Shown one piece after another: positions 23,480 to 32,307 of a DNA stretch of 64,000 nt. Source of the stretch: Candidatus Saccharimonadota bacterium (GTDB taxonomy: Bacteria > Patescibacteriota > Saccharimonadia > Saccharimonadales > Saccharimonadaceae). The notes under the pieces were generated by a model. The model was not told the DNA's origin, made no database searches, and worked only from the letters and a program-made list of their open reading frames with translations. A program made the position numbers and the translations under genes. The DNA is taken from the NCBI GenBank assembly GCA_015655045.1, contig JAATFU010000005.1, forward strand, positions 124,001 to 188,000. The letters run 5' to 3'. Numbering within the stretch: position 1 is the stretch's first letter; each line of letters begins with the position of its first letter.

Positions 23480-24754
23480 ATGTCCAAACCATACGTTACG
23501 ATCCTTGGTAAACTCATTCGTCAATTAGCTCGACTCCGAGGGGGAAGTGGCTCAGCCCTTCCTGGTCTAATCATCGAACGAATTGATCCGCATTTTATGG
23601 AACGTACGCTTGCTCCACTACCCCATGGAATTGTCATTATTAGTGGCACGAATGGGAAAACAACTACTGCAAAAATGGTCGTCGAACTTCTCGAGGGCCA
23701 AGGTTTGACGGTCTTTACAAATCGAACTGGCAGTAACTTCACGCGCGGTATCGTTGCCGCCTTACTTGCCGACGTAGATCTTCGCGGCCGACTCCAAGCT
23801 GACATTGCCGTTTTAGAGCTTGACGAAGCACACGCCGTTCCCTTTATTGCGGCCGTTAAACCCCGCTATAGCCTCATTTTAAATGTACTTCGAGATCAAC
23901 TTGATCGCTTTGGTGAGATAGACTATACCACCAATCTCTTGCGCCAAGTGGTTGAAGCCACAACTGATACAATTGTCCTAAATCGTGAGGATAAACGTAT
24001 TGCTGACCTTGCCAAAGTAGCCACTGCACAACAAGTTGTCTATTTTGGACTCGCTAGTTCCCTGCTCTCGACCTTTCCGAGTGATGACGAGCTTCGCGGT
24101 GAACCAGCCGAAGCGCGCGCCCACGTCAAAGCCGATGTTACACTCGAAGCTTTCAGTCACGCGACTGCTCAATTTAGACTAGGCACAACTGAAGTCTCAA
24201 CCCAACTTCAACTTACTGGTATCTATAATGTTTATAATGCGGCGGCTGCCCTGGCCCTTGTCCGGACGATTATTGGTCCGACGCTCGATGAATCAAAATT
24301 ACTCACGACTCTCTCGCAAATCACTCCTGCTTTTGGCCGTGGCGAAAGCTTTCACGTTGAAGGTCACCCTCTGGAACTCGTACTCGTTAAAAATCCCTCA
24401 GGTTTTCGACTTGGCCTTCAGTCTTTTGACCCAAAGAAATATGCCACCATGATCGCCATTAATGATAACTACGCTGACGGACGAGATATGTCGTGGCTCT
24501 GGGATGTTAACTTTGCCAGTCTCGGTGCGTACGGTGTTGCGCAAGTCTCAGGCCTGAGGGCCTACGACATGGCCCTGCGCCTCCAATATGATGAAGTGCC
24601 CATTGAAAGTGTTGAGTCCGATCTCAATGAGGCGCTAGCAGCTTTTATCGCTGACCACCCTGATCAACCGAAACGAATTTATTGTACCTATACTGCAATG
24701 CTGGCACTGAGGCGACAACTTGGTAAATATACCCACGTGGAGGCCATCGGATGA
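23480..24754 (+). CDS. murT: Lipid II isoglutaminyl synthase, MurT subunit (424 aa)
   Basis: With GatD it amidates the alpha-carboxyl of D-Glu in lipid II. The Mur-ligase ATP loop is SGTNGKTTTAKMV (residues about 54-66), and the central domain has VLELDEAHAVPFI and LNREDKRIADL. The C-terminal DUF1727 domain includes NDNYADGRDMSWLWDVNF. The Cys4 zinc ribbon inserted in the S. aureus MurT middle domain is absent: no Cys occurs between the ATP loop and the C-terminal domain. The frame is open 55 codons upstream but ATG 23480 is chosen because TATAAT precedes it by 6 nt. It overlaps gatD by 4 bp (ATGA). Confidence 0.93.
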   Translation: MSKPYVTILGKLIRQLARLRGGSGSALPGLIIERIDPHFMERTLAPLPHGIVIISGTNGKTTTAKMVVELLEGQGLTVFTNRTGSNFTRGIVAALLADVDLRGRLQADIAVLELDEAHAVPFIAAVKPRYSLILNVLRDQLDRFGEIDYTTNLLRQVVEATTDTIVLNREDKRIADLAKVATAQQVVYFGLASSLLSTFPSDDELRGEPAEARAHVKADVTLEAFSHATAQFRLGTTEVSTQLQLTGIYNVYNAAAALALVRTIIGPTLDESKLLTTLSQITPAFGRGESFHVEGHPLELVLVKNPSGFRLGLQSFDPKKYATMIAINDNYADGRDMSWLWDVNFASLGAYGVAQVSGLRAYDMALRLQYDEVPIESVESDLNEALAAFIADHPDQPKRIYCTYTAMLALRRQLGKYTHVEAIG

Positions 24755-25473
24755 ACCAGTCAATCACGATTTTACAGCTCTATCCTCGCGATATGAACAT
24801 TTATGGCGACTACGGTAATACCCTCACGCTCAAGCGTCGTCTGGAGTGGTGTGGCTTTACGCCCCGAGTCATTGACTACAATCTAGGTGACAGTTTTCCG
24901 GCTCATGTCGATATTATTATCGGTGGCGGCGGACAAGATAGTGGCCAAAATAAGATTCAGGCCGACCTACTTTCGATTGGGCCAACCCTTAAGACACTGG
25001 CTGACACCGGCGTGCCAATGCTCATGGTCTGTGGTCTCTATCAACTATTTGGTCATGGCTTTGTAACCGCTGATGGAACCCAACTTGTTGGCATTGGTGT
25101 ACTCGATGTCACGACCTATGCCAAGCCTCAACGTTTAATCGGGAACGTTGTCACCAAGAGTCATCGTTTTGGCGAAATTATTGGCTATGAGAATCATAGC
25201 GGTCAAACCTTCCTCGGTACCCACGCTAAGCCGCTCGCTCGAGTTGTTGTAGGAGACGGCAATAATACCGACGATGAGTTTGAGGGAGCCTACTATAAGA
25301 ACGTGATTGGTACGTACCTCCATGGCTCACTGCTTCCAAAAAATCCTTTAATTGCCGACTTCTTGATTCGCCAAGCTGTTATCAATAAGTACGGCACCTT
25401 CGAGCCTGAATTTACACCAGATGATCACTTCACGCGGCTGGCTCGACAGGTAGCTATGAAGCGACCACGTTAG
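24751..25473 (+). CDS. gatD: Lipid II isoglutaminyl synthase, glutamine amidotransferase subunit GatD (240 aa)
   Basis: A class I-type glutaminase that supplies ammonia to MurT. The nucleophile elbow is LMVCGLYQLFG near residue 94 and the catalytic His is in GTYLHGSLLPKNP near residue 190. GGGGQDSGQNKIQADLL near residue 55 is also typical. The ATG overlaps the murT stop, so the two subunits are translated together. The gene pair shows that the cell makes amidated, Gram-positive-style peptidoglycan. It is convergent with bcp, overlapping by 4 bp. Confidence 0.94.
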   Translation: MNQSITILQLYPRDMNIYGDYGNTLTLKRRLEWCGFTPRVIDYNLGDSFPAHVDIIIGGGGQDSGQNKIQADLLSIGPTLKTLADTGVPMLMVCGLYQLFGHGFVTADGTQLVGIGVLDVTTYAKPQRLIGNVVTKSHRFGEIIGYENHSGQTFLGTHAKPLARVVVGDGNNTDDEFEGAYYKNVIGTYLHGSLLPKNPLIADFLIRQAVINKYGTFEPEFTPDDHFTRLARQVAMKRPR

Positions 25474-25943
25474 CGAGGAGTAGCTGCTTGCTGAAGTCGT
25501 TCAAGCTCTGCAAGAACTTGAGGCCCATGACCAAGGGGCGTTACCCGACCATATACCTTGACCACGTGACCCGTAGGATCGATGATGAATGTCTTTCGAA
25601 GAATACCTTCTCGACCAAATTGCTTCTTACCCCAGGCACCATAGGCATCAATTACCGTGCCGTTCACATCCGTTAATAGGCTAAAGTTGAGGGTATGTTT
25701 CGCTTTAAACTGCTCGTGGGCTGCGGCTGTATCTTTACTGACACCTATCACCTCGGCTCCCCGTTCGGCGAGCGCATTACGTACATCTCGCAAGCTACAG
25801 GCTTCTGTCGTACAACCTGGCGTGTCATCTTTTGGATAGAAGTAGAGAATGACCCATTGTCCGACAAAATCGCTCAGTGAACGGAGGGTACCCGATTCGT
25901 CAGGCAGACTAAACGGTGGCGCTATATACGGAGTGATACTCAT
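25470..25943 (-). CDS. bcp: Thioredoxin-dependent peroxiredoxin, Bcp/PrxQ type (157 aa)
   Basis: It reduces hydrogen and organic peroxides. The active site YFYPKDDTPGCTTEAC holds the peroxidatic Cys and a resolving Cys five residues later, the PrxQ arrangement. FSLPDESGTLRSLSDF and FIIDPTGHVVKVYG are typical of the family. The protein fits a need to handle oxidants produced near the bo3 oxidase. TATACT (25956-25951) ends 7 nt before ATG 25943 and no ribosome binding site is seen. It diverges from the acyltransferase gene. Confidence 0.95.
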   Translation of the reverse strand: MSITPYIAPPFSLPDESGTLRSLSDFVGQWVILYFYPKDDTPGCTTEACSLRDVRNALAERGAEVIGVSKDTAAAHEQFKAKHTLNFSLLTDVNGTVIDAYGAWGKKQFGREGILRKTFIIDPTGHVVKVYGRVTPLGHGPQVLAELERLQQAATPR

Positions 25944-26002
25944 ACACTTGAGTATACGCGCCTTGCCAGCTTAGTTTCAGTAAAGTCTGTATAATGGACG
26001 AA

Positions 26003-27070
26003 GTGACTACCGATAAAATTTCAAAACGCCTGCTCACTCTCGACTATTTACGCGGAACGTTTATCGCTATTATTATCATCGACCACCTATCGCGCTGGCC
26101 AAGCTTCTTTGAGCTCTTTACAGGTAAGGCGCTGCTTTGGATTACAGCAGCAGAAGGCTTCGTCATTATCTCTGGTCTGCTCGTGGGGTATGTGCGGGGC
26201 TATAAGAACGCGGCCCTCCCGTTTCAAACAGTCGCAGGGAAAACTATCAAGCGTGCCCTTATTCTGTATCTCTGGTCAATTATTGCGACCGTTGTCTACA
26301 CCGCCTTAATGTGGTACGTCTTCTTCATTGGCCATGCTCCATCGAGCCCAATTGCAACTGGTGATTGGCTGGGCCTGCTCTATAAGACGATCACCCTCCA
26401 ATATACGTTTGTGTGGGTCTACTTCTTAACGCTGTATGCACTTTTTCTGGCGGCTTCCCCACTAGCCATATGGCTCATGCGTCATGGCAAGGCCTGGCTC
26501 GTACTCGTGATAAGCCTGATTGTCTTAGCCTTCGGCTGGCAAACTCATCTCGATGGCATGCAGTGGCAAGCTCTCTTCTTTATCCCGGCTGTGGCCGGTT
26601 TCTACCTAGAGCCTATTCGTCGTCGTTGGCTCGCTCTTCCTAAGACTACCGAACAACGAATACGTTGGGTAATATGGGGAGTAAGCCTCCTAACCATTGC
26701 TTTATCAGTACTTGCTACCTACTATGCGCCGCTTGCGCCAACTATTTTAAACTATCTCGATGGCCTCTTTGCCAAAGACACCATTAGTATATGGCGTCTC
26801 CTCCTCGCCTTTATCTGGTTCGGCGGCGCCTTACTACTCTTCAATCGGTTCGGCGATTGGATCGGCCAACGCCTTGGATGGTTATTGCTCCCCTTTGGTA
26901 CTCGATCACTCAGTGCATATATTGTTCATGGGCTGGCGCTCTGTATTATTAGCTTCTTCATTATCAGTAACGATAACGTCTTTATCAATTCGCTGCTTGA
27001 TATCTGTGCTATTGGGATTGTCTGGAGCCTCCTACGCATCCCACTTGTACAGCGTGTACTCCCTCGTTAA
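26003..27070 (+). CDS. Polytopic membrane acyltransferase, OpgC-like (355 aa)
   Basis: About ten hydrophobic helices. The N-terminus has LLTLDYLRGTFIAIIIIDHL, the R-G...H motif of OpgC and acyltransferase-3 proteins, and WITAAEGFVIISGLLVGY. Such enzymes add acyl groups (acetyl or succinyl) to glycans at the outer face of the membrane; the target here is unknown. The first ATG (25994) lies inside a consensus TATAAT (25990-25995), so it cannot be in the mRNA made from that promoter. GTG 26003, 7 nt after the hexamer, is the better start and would be leaderless. GT39 follows convergently. Confidence 0.8.
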   Translation: MTTDKISKRLLTLDYLRGTFIAIIIIDHLSRWPSFFELFTGKALLWITAAEGFVIISGLLVGYVRGYKNAALPFQTVAGKTIKRALILYLWSIIATVVYTALMWYVFFIGHAPSSPIATGDWLGLLYKTITLQYTFVWVYFLTLYALFLAASPLAIWLMRHGKAWLVLVISLIVLAFGWQTHLDGMQWQALFFIPAVAGFYLEPIRRRWLALPKTTEQRIRWVIWGVSLLTIALSVLATYYAPLAPTILNYLDGLFAKDTISIWRLLLAFIWFGGALLLFNRFGDWIGQRLGWLLLPFGTRSLSAYIVHGLALCIISFFIISNDNVFINSLLDICAIGIVWSLLRIPLVQRVLPR

Positions 27071-27087
27071 TACGTCGCTCTTTTACC

Positions 27088-28659
27088 TTAGTTTGTCTGG
27101 TATTCGGTCGCTTTATAATTATCTGCGTTGGCAATAGGATCATGAATTGAGAATGTCTGGAGAGGCTTCCAGCTTGCAACCGGAGAAACAATTGGGCCAC
27201 TACCGGCATTATCAACTACCCAAACGGTTGGATGTTCTTTAACAAACGCGGCGAGGTCTTTAATTTTATGGGCGTCGCTATATTTCAACATATCAAGTGA
27301 ACCGTATTTGTAATCGGTCTTTGCATCAATAAAGTAAATGGGGTGCTGCGTAGAATCGTAGAAAATAGCCTCATAGAAGACCCACGGAGAATTCGCAATT
27401 ATAGGTTCGCCTGAGGTGGCTTTTGTCGCAATATCTTGCACTAGATACTTTGTTTTTATTGCTTGGTTTGAGTTCTTATTATAGTTACCGTAATGATATA
27501 CATTGGTGATGCCGTAGATCATACTACCTGCAATGAATACTACCAAGAGACTCTGCCATATCTGGCGTACTCGCTTCATACCAACTGTAATAGTAATGGC
27601 TGCGAAGAGTGAAAAGCCAGCAACCGACGACATAAGATAGCGTTCTACAAAGGACGAATGGAGCGGTGGTAATGAGACAAGGAACAACAAGATAACCGGC
27701 ACGAAAGCAACGCAGAGAATGAGTTGATAGTTCCGACGATCAGCCTTCTTCAAACCTTTATACGTCTTTATTGTCAGGATCAAGAGACTAATAACAATCA
27801 CATAGAAGGCAAAGCCAATCCACGAAACCGCCTGGCTATGCTCAAGATAAAATAAAACGTTCGTCAGGTAACTCGTAAAGGAATAGGCTCCGACGGCACC
27901 AATCCAAAAACCGCCAACCTGAATACTCGTTAGTTGAATTGCCATAAACGGCAGCCACGGCAGGAAGCTGACAATAGCAATGATATAAGCAAGTTTCACA
28001 TTCTTCGTCAGAAACGCTTGACGAAGTTTTTTACCACGCTTACCTTCGGCGCGGATAATCCAATAGCGCCACACAAGATGAGCAATCCATGCCACCGCAA
28101 TAAGGTAATGTGTCCACATCCCAATTGCTACTAAAATACCATAGATTACCCAATATTTGCGCTTGTTAGTTTCGGTAGCAAGGACGAGCACGTAGGTTGC
28201 CGATAAGACGATAGCGGCCGCCATCGTATACATGCGAGCTTCCTGCCCATAGCGGACTAGCATTGGCGAAAGTGCCAAAAAGAGAAGAGCTATATAGCCG
28301 GCTTTTCGTCCGAATAGTTTACGGACCAGCAAGAAGCCAATAACAATCACTACCATACCAAACACCATACTTAGCGACCGAAGATCGACTTCGGTTGAGC
28401 TTCCAAAAATACTCACCCATATTTTCAATACCCAGTAATAAAGCGGCGGGTGCACATCGGTTGCGGTATAGCGAGCAATATCGATGAAATTAAAGCGCGT
28501 GAGATACGCGCTAAAGGCCTCATCGAACCAGATTGACCAAAGACCCATATTATGAAGCGTGATCGCTCCATAGGTCACGAGCGCTACCCCAATGGCAGCA
28601 ATATCGATGTGGCGCAGACGGATAATCCGTAGCAGATATGTCTTTAGGTTATTTCTCAT
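27088..28659 (-). CDS. GT-C fold glycosyltransferase, family 39 / ArnT-like (523 aa)
   Basis: A polytopic enzyme (about 11-12 helices) that transfers a sugar from a polyprenyl-phosphate donor. The Asp-Glu motif of the first external loop is present (WSIWFDEAFSAYL) followed by TDVHPPLYYWVLKIW, typical of PMT_2/ArnT-like proteins. The soluble C-terminal domain includes GEPIIANSPWVFYEAIFY. Substrate unknown: wall glycan or glycoprotein. Start context is not clear: TAGATT lies 6 nt before the ATG and a TATGAT 18 nt before it. No ribosome binding site is seen. Confidence 0.85.
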   Translation of the reverse strand: MRNNLKTYLLRIIRLRHIDIAAIGVALVTYGAITLHNMGLWSIWFDEAFSAYLTRFNFIDIARYTATDVHPPLYYWVLKIWVSIFGSSTEVDLRSLSMVFGMVVIVIGFLLVRKLFGRKAGYIALLFLALSPMLVRYGQEARMYTMAAAIVLSATYVLVLATETNKRKYWVIYGILVAIGMWTHYLIAVAWIAHLVWRYWIIRAEGKRGKKLRQAFLTKNVKLAYIIAIVSFLPWLPFMAIQLTSIQVGGFWIGAVGAYSFTSYLTNVLFYLEHSQAVSWIGFAFYVIVISLLILTIKTYKGLKKADRRNYQLILCVAFVPVILLFLVSLPPLHSSFVERYLMSSVAGFSLFAAITITVGMKRVRQIWQSLLVVFIAGSMIYGITNVYHYGNYNKNSNQAIKTKYLVQDIATKATSGEPIIANSPWVFYEAIFYDSTQHPIYFIDAKTDYKYGSLDMLKYSDAHKIKDLAAFVKEHPTVWVVDNAGSGPIVSPVASWKPLQTFSIHDPIANADNYKATEYQTN

Positions 28660-28764
28660 AGCGTAAATCTATGCTCTATCATAGCACGTTAAAGCTGTTT
28701 TCAAGCTGTGAATGACTGGCACTATTTTGACATTTACGCTATAATCCTACAAGTACAACACCAT

Positions 28765-28840
28765 CGGGGTGTGGCGCAGTTGATAGCGCGCGCGGTTTGG
28801 GACCGTGAGGTCGAAGGTTTGAGTCCTTTCACCCCGACCA
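28765..28840 (+). tRNA. tRNA-Pro (anticodon TGG)
   Basis: Acceptor CGGGGTG pairs with CACCCCG, the C1-G72 pair typical of bacterial tRNA-Pro. The anticodon loop is TTTGGGA and CCA is encoded. TATAAT at 28740-28745 is the likely -10. Confidence 0.95.
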
Positions 28841-28878
28841 AATAAAAGATCCGACATTCGTGTCGGGCTTTTTATTTG
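28840..28878 (+). terminator. Terminator after tRNA-Pro
   Basis: TCCGACA, loop TTCG, TGTCGGG followed by TTTTT; an outer A/T stem extends it (840-847 with 871-878). Confidence 0.85.
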
Positions 28879-28949
28879 GATTAGGCTAAGATTCAAACCT
28901 TTGTCCTTATGCTTGCCTTACAAAAAACACGTAGAGTATGCTATTAAAC

Positions 28950-30164
28950 ATGGATATTGAATCAGTCCGACAAAGATTTAATCGTGACCCAAAACAATTT
29001 GATCGCATCGAAGTTAATGAACCCGACTACAATACGAATTCAACCGAATTGAGAGCTGCCGAGATTCAGCCACTTGCCGAAAGATTTCGCCAATTTGGAG
29101 AACTTGCTAGTCGAGTCCGCACTCTGGCGGCCCAACGGGACATCTTTACTGGAAACCTCATTGATCATACCAATACCGACATGAGGGTGTACGAGTTCTC
29201 TATAGCGTTCGACGAATTTGTTGAAACTCCGTTCTTGATACTGTCTGCATACTACAGCCCAAACCCAGAGGAGCCAACCCAAGAACTTCGTTCAGTCACT
29301 GAGTACGTTCAATCCGCAGGAAATGAGATGCCTGTTAAAATTGTCGCTCAATGGTGGCCGCCACAGGCAATCTCATCCGAAAATTGGTCATTTGCTAAGC
29401 CATCCATCTCAGAAAAAGGTGATGACTACATCGTATATGTCGGCGAGCCCGTAGCCCAAGAGTCAATTGATATAACGCAGCTCGGTGATACTAAAGAGTC
29501 ACAGGAAATGTTAGCTCTTCTTGAAAGCTCGATCCTCGAAGCCGAGAAACGACACGGAAAAAATATAGTTTTTCGAGCAAAGGACATCGAACGCTTTCGT
29601 ATTCTCGACAGAATCTCGCCTATCATTGGCACCTACACAGTGACTGGGCGTTGGCACTTTGATGATAGCATTATTAACGACGACGAATTTGTTACCGGAC
29701 TTGACACGCCGTTCAAGGGAATCTCCTTTCCCATCAGAGGTATCGTCGACAACGAATCGGGTGAGTCTGTCGACCTCGAGCCAGGAAAAGAGCATAAGCT
29801 CGACGAGTTAGCAAATTCTCCAATTCTTACGGTTGCGGATATTATCTTATCGCTCGCACTGGTAGGAAAGCACGAATTTACAACACGATTTTCGTCACCA
29901 TTTCAAGATGATACTTACGATTCAGACTTTGGACGACTCCCAGACGCCGATAAGCTCTATACTATTGGAGTCCCCAAAGAAGACACATGGATTGAGCATC
30001 TCAGCGGAAATGTACGTATCTTCCCAGCTCCAATCGGAAGTGGACAATATTACGATCCAAAGTTAAAAGCTCAGGAACTTCCCCTCCTCACACCCCTTGA
30101 CCGAGATATAGACTACGACCCAAGTGGAGGCATGCTATCCATTCCTCCTGACGCCGAGTGGTAG
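28950..30164 (+). CDS. Unknown acidic cytoplasmic protein (404 aa)
   Basis: No family recognised. The protein has no signal peptide or membrane helix and is rich in Asp, Glu and Pro. Residues 1-70 look helical (IQPLAERFRQFGELASRVR), then a beta-rich body with YEFSIAFDEFVETPFLILSAYY and WHFDDSIINDDEFVTGL. A surface-bound or structural role is possible, but nothing shows it. ATG 28950 is preferred to ATG 28938 because TATGCT (28937-28942) ends 7 nt before it and overlaps the earlier ATG. It ends at a bidirectional terminator shared with the sortase gene. Confidence 0.6.
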   Translation: MDIESVRQRFNRDPKQFDRIEVNEPDYNTNSTELRAAEIQPLAERFRQFGELASRVRTLAAQRDIFTGNLIDHTNTDMRVYEFSIAFDEFVETPFLILSAYYSPNPEEPTQELRSVTEYVQSAGNEMPVKIVAQWWPPQAISSENWSFAKPSISEKGDDYIVYVGEPVAQESIDITQLGDTKESQEMLALLESSILEAEKRHGKNIVFRAKDIERFRILDRISPIIGTYTVTGRWHFDDSIINDDEFVTGLDTPFKGISFPIRGIVDNESGESVDLEPGKEHKLDELANSPILTVADIILSLALVGKHEFTTRFSSPFQDDTYDSDFGRLPDADKLYTIGVPKEDTWIEHLSGNVRIFPAPIGSGQYYDPKLKAQELPLLTPLDRDIDYDPSGGMLSIPPDAEW

Positions 30165-30344
30165 AATTTAGATACGCTTCTCAACTAGTCATGCATCTTG
30201 GAAGTCTATCCCAATCAACAGGCTGAGTCAAAGCATCCAACCCAAGCTCATAACCAAACACACATTACTCCTGCTCGTCGGCTATACCAAGCATTAAACG
30301 AAACTTAAACTTTGGGCACACTCTCTAGACGATACCGCAACCGA

Positions 30345-30382
30345 CCATATAATGAGACCGTTTAGACGGTCTTTTTATATGG
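30345..30382. terminator. Bidirectional terminator
   Basis: AGACCG, loop TTTAGA, CGGTCT with an outer 8-bp stem CCATATAA/TTATATGG. It separates the convergent 404-aa protein gene and the sortase gene. Confidence 0.8.
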
Positions 30383-30387
30383 AGAAT

Positions 30388-31023
30388 CTATTTCTCTTCG
30401 ATATCCGTAAAGACAACTAAGCGATCTGAGTAGCTGCCGGCAGCATTGACCCACACCCCATCACAAGTAATGAGATTAAGGTGGGCCTTTCCGTCATACG
30501 ATTGGAAGATGGCAGTGGCGTCGGCAGTAGGATCAAACTTTTGACTTCCACGAACTATAAAAGTCGTTGTGACGCCATTTTGATCCATAACCGATACTGT
30601 ATCTCCCTTCACAAGTTGTTGAAGCTTGTTAAAAACCGAGGGGTGTTGACCTGTCCAGCCGTAATGCCCCGCAATCACCGCACTCCCCTCGTCCCCTGGT
30701 TTGGTACCAAATTCATACCAGGCAACTTGATCAGGATCTTTTTTGATGTCCATCGCACCATCTGGCGTAAGGCCAGCCGGCGCAATTATTGCATCGAGGT
30801 TAATCGAGGGAATCATCAGACGTTGTGGAATACCGGCCGATACTTTCGGAGCTATGCGACCCGCGTCGGGAGCACGATACGGAATCGAGTTGCTAACAGC
30901 CATATGACGAAGTGCTGCCTGGACAACAAGGACGAGGACCAGCGTCCAGATAAGTATGCTTACGGCAATAGTTATGCGGAGTAAGAGAGAATGTTTTGAC
31001 CGATGTGAGCGTTGTATACGCAT
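30388..31023 (-). CDS. Sortase, class E/F-like (211 aa)
   Basis: A membrane-anchored transpeptidase that links LPxTG proteins to the wall. One N-terminal helix (residues about 15-37) precedes the sortase barrel, which starts at PQRLMIPSINLDAIIAPAG. The catalytic His is in SAVIAGHYGWTG, the Cys in LNLITCDGVW and the Arg in SYSDRLVVF, in the family order. The gene directly follows the LPxTG substrate gene (26 nt), so this looks like a dedicated enzyme-substrate pair rather than only the housekeeping sortase. Confidence 0.9.
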   Translation of the reverse strand: MRIQRSHRSKHSLLLRITIAVSILIWTLVLVLVVQAALRHMAVSNSIPYRAPDAGRIAPKVSAGIPQRLMIPSINLDAIIAPAGLTPDGAMDIKKDPDQVAWYEFGTKPGDEGSAVIAGHYGWTGQHPSVFNKLQQLVKGDTVSVMDQNGVTTTFIVRGSQKFDPTADATAIFQSYDGKAHLNLITCDGVWVNAAGSYSDRLVVFTDIEEK

Positions 31024-31049
31024 AATCGTTTACTCAACTACTAAATAGA

Positions 31050-32012
31050 TTAGAGAGCACGTTTCTTGCGGATAACGAGGAGGCCCATGCTTACGAGAAT
31101 GCCAAGGGTGAGAATTGTGCCAAGCCCTAATAGCCAGTTACTCGTGCGTTCCACGCCAGAGCCAGTATTTGGAAGGGTTGGTACGCTAGTGGAGCCACCT
31201 GTGGTTGAACCACCGCCACCGCCTGTCGTCCCGGCGCAAGTTGGCGTCGTGATTGTGTCATTTATGAGTGTCACATTACCGTTACGAGCGAGTAATCGTC
31301 CTTCAATCGTTGCACCATTGGCGACACTAATTGAGTTTAAAGCCAAGATTGTTCCCTTAAATGTGGCAGTGGTATTAATTGCTGCCGTATCAAGCCTCCA
31401 GAAAACATTACATGCCTGAGCGCCATTTATGAGAGCGACAGTGCTGCCCGAGCCGACTGTCAGGCCGGTGCCATTAAAGCCCATTTCGAAGATAAAGACC
31501 GAGGACGAGTCGCCCTGTCCATCAAGGATAAGTGGTCCAGCTCCAGCGGTTAAAGCAAAGGTTGTTGAAGCGGAGTCATAGACACCGGCTACTTTTGTGG
31601 TACCACCAAGTTCGGTCGGCGCCGTCGTCACAGGGGTACGACCAGCAGCGTCGGTGTAAGCAGCCGTGAGGTCATTTTTTGCCGTCACCATTAAAGGTCC
31701 GTTCGTTACGCGACAGGGCAATGGTCCCGCTGCATCAACTGAATAGATGGTTCCGGTTACTTGAGAACAAAGCAAACCGATACCCGCCCCAGTCGCCGGA
31801 GCAAGCCCGACATTTCCCTGGATAACCGAGGTATTGCCGGCGTCTGTAATATTAGGCGTACCTGAAAGAATCGCAAACGGAGCAGCCGACTGGAGATTAA
31901 CCGTTGCCTGTACGGCATGCGCAACAGGAGCGCCAAGACTAAGGTTGCCAAGAAAGACTGCAGCTGCAGTTATTATTGTTCCGAGTACTACCTTACGGCT
32001 CGCTATTTTCAT
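31050..32012 (-). CDS. DUF3494 ice-binding-like surface protein with LPxTG anchor (320 aa)
   Basis: A signal peptide (to about residue 33, ending VAHA) leads to a DUF3494 beta-helix domain: LQSAAPFAILSGTPNITDAG, SVIQGNVGLAPATG, GVYDSASTTFALTAGAGPLI, ILALNSISVANGATIEGRLL. In known proteins this fold binds ice or acts as an adhesin. A Gly/Ser/Thr linker and LPNTG follow, then a membrane helix and the basic tail RKKRAL, a complete sorting signal. The sortase gene lies 26 nt downstream. AGAGGA precedes the ATG by 4 nt. On an episymbiont an adhesin role is at least as likely as ice binding. Confidence 0.92.
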   Translation of the reverse strand: MKIASRKVVLGTIITAAAVFLGNLSLGAPVAHAVQATVNLQSAAPFAILSGTPNITDAGNTSVIQGNVGLAPATGAGIGLLCSQVTGTIYSVDAAGPLPCRVTNGPLMVTAKNDLTAAYTDAAGRTPVTTAPTELGGTTKVAGVYDSASTTFALTAGAGPLILDGQGDSSSVFIFEMGFNGTGLTVGSGSTVALINGAQACNVFWRLDTAAINTTATFKGTILALNSISVANGATIEGRLLARNGNVTLINDTITTPTCAGTTGGGGGSTTGGSTSVPTLPNTGSGVERTSNWLLGLGTILTLGILVSMGLLVIRKKRAL

Positions 32013-32307
32013 ACTGTCCTCTTCCTATTAATTAATGCTCTGAACATATCGTACTGTGCATCAATTTCAACCGAGGATATTGTATAAAGGTTGAGTTGAT
32101 AATTGTTCTGTGTAACTGAGAGATTGTGATCTTAACTATACATCTTATGATCATATCTCGCTCTTGGAACAAAGGTCTGTGGTAATATTATCAGCCTCGA
32201 AGCGAATATGCAAATAATAAGCTCAAGCAACACCATATGGTAAATAAGGTGTGGATAAGTTCTCCCACCTGGACTTTGAGTCTTTGGTATTCTGCTACAC
32301 TAAAGGC

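Noticed and set aside
28938-28949. Upstream ATG (28938) as start of the 404-aa protein
   Set aside because: It overlaps the TATGCT -10 element, so it would not be within an mRNA from that promoter.
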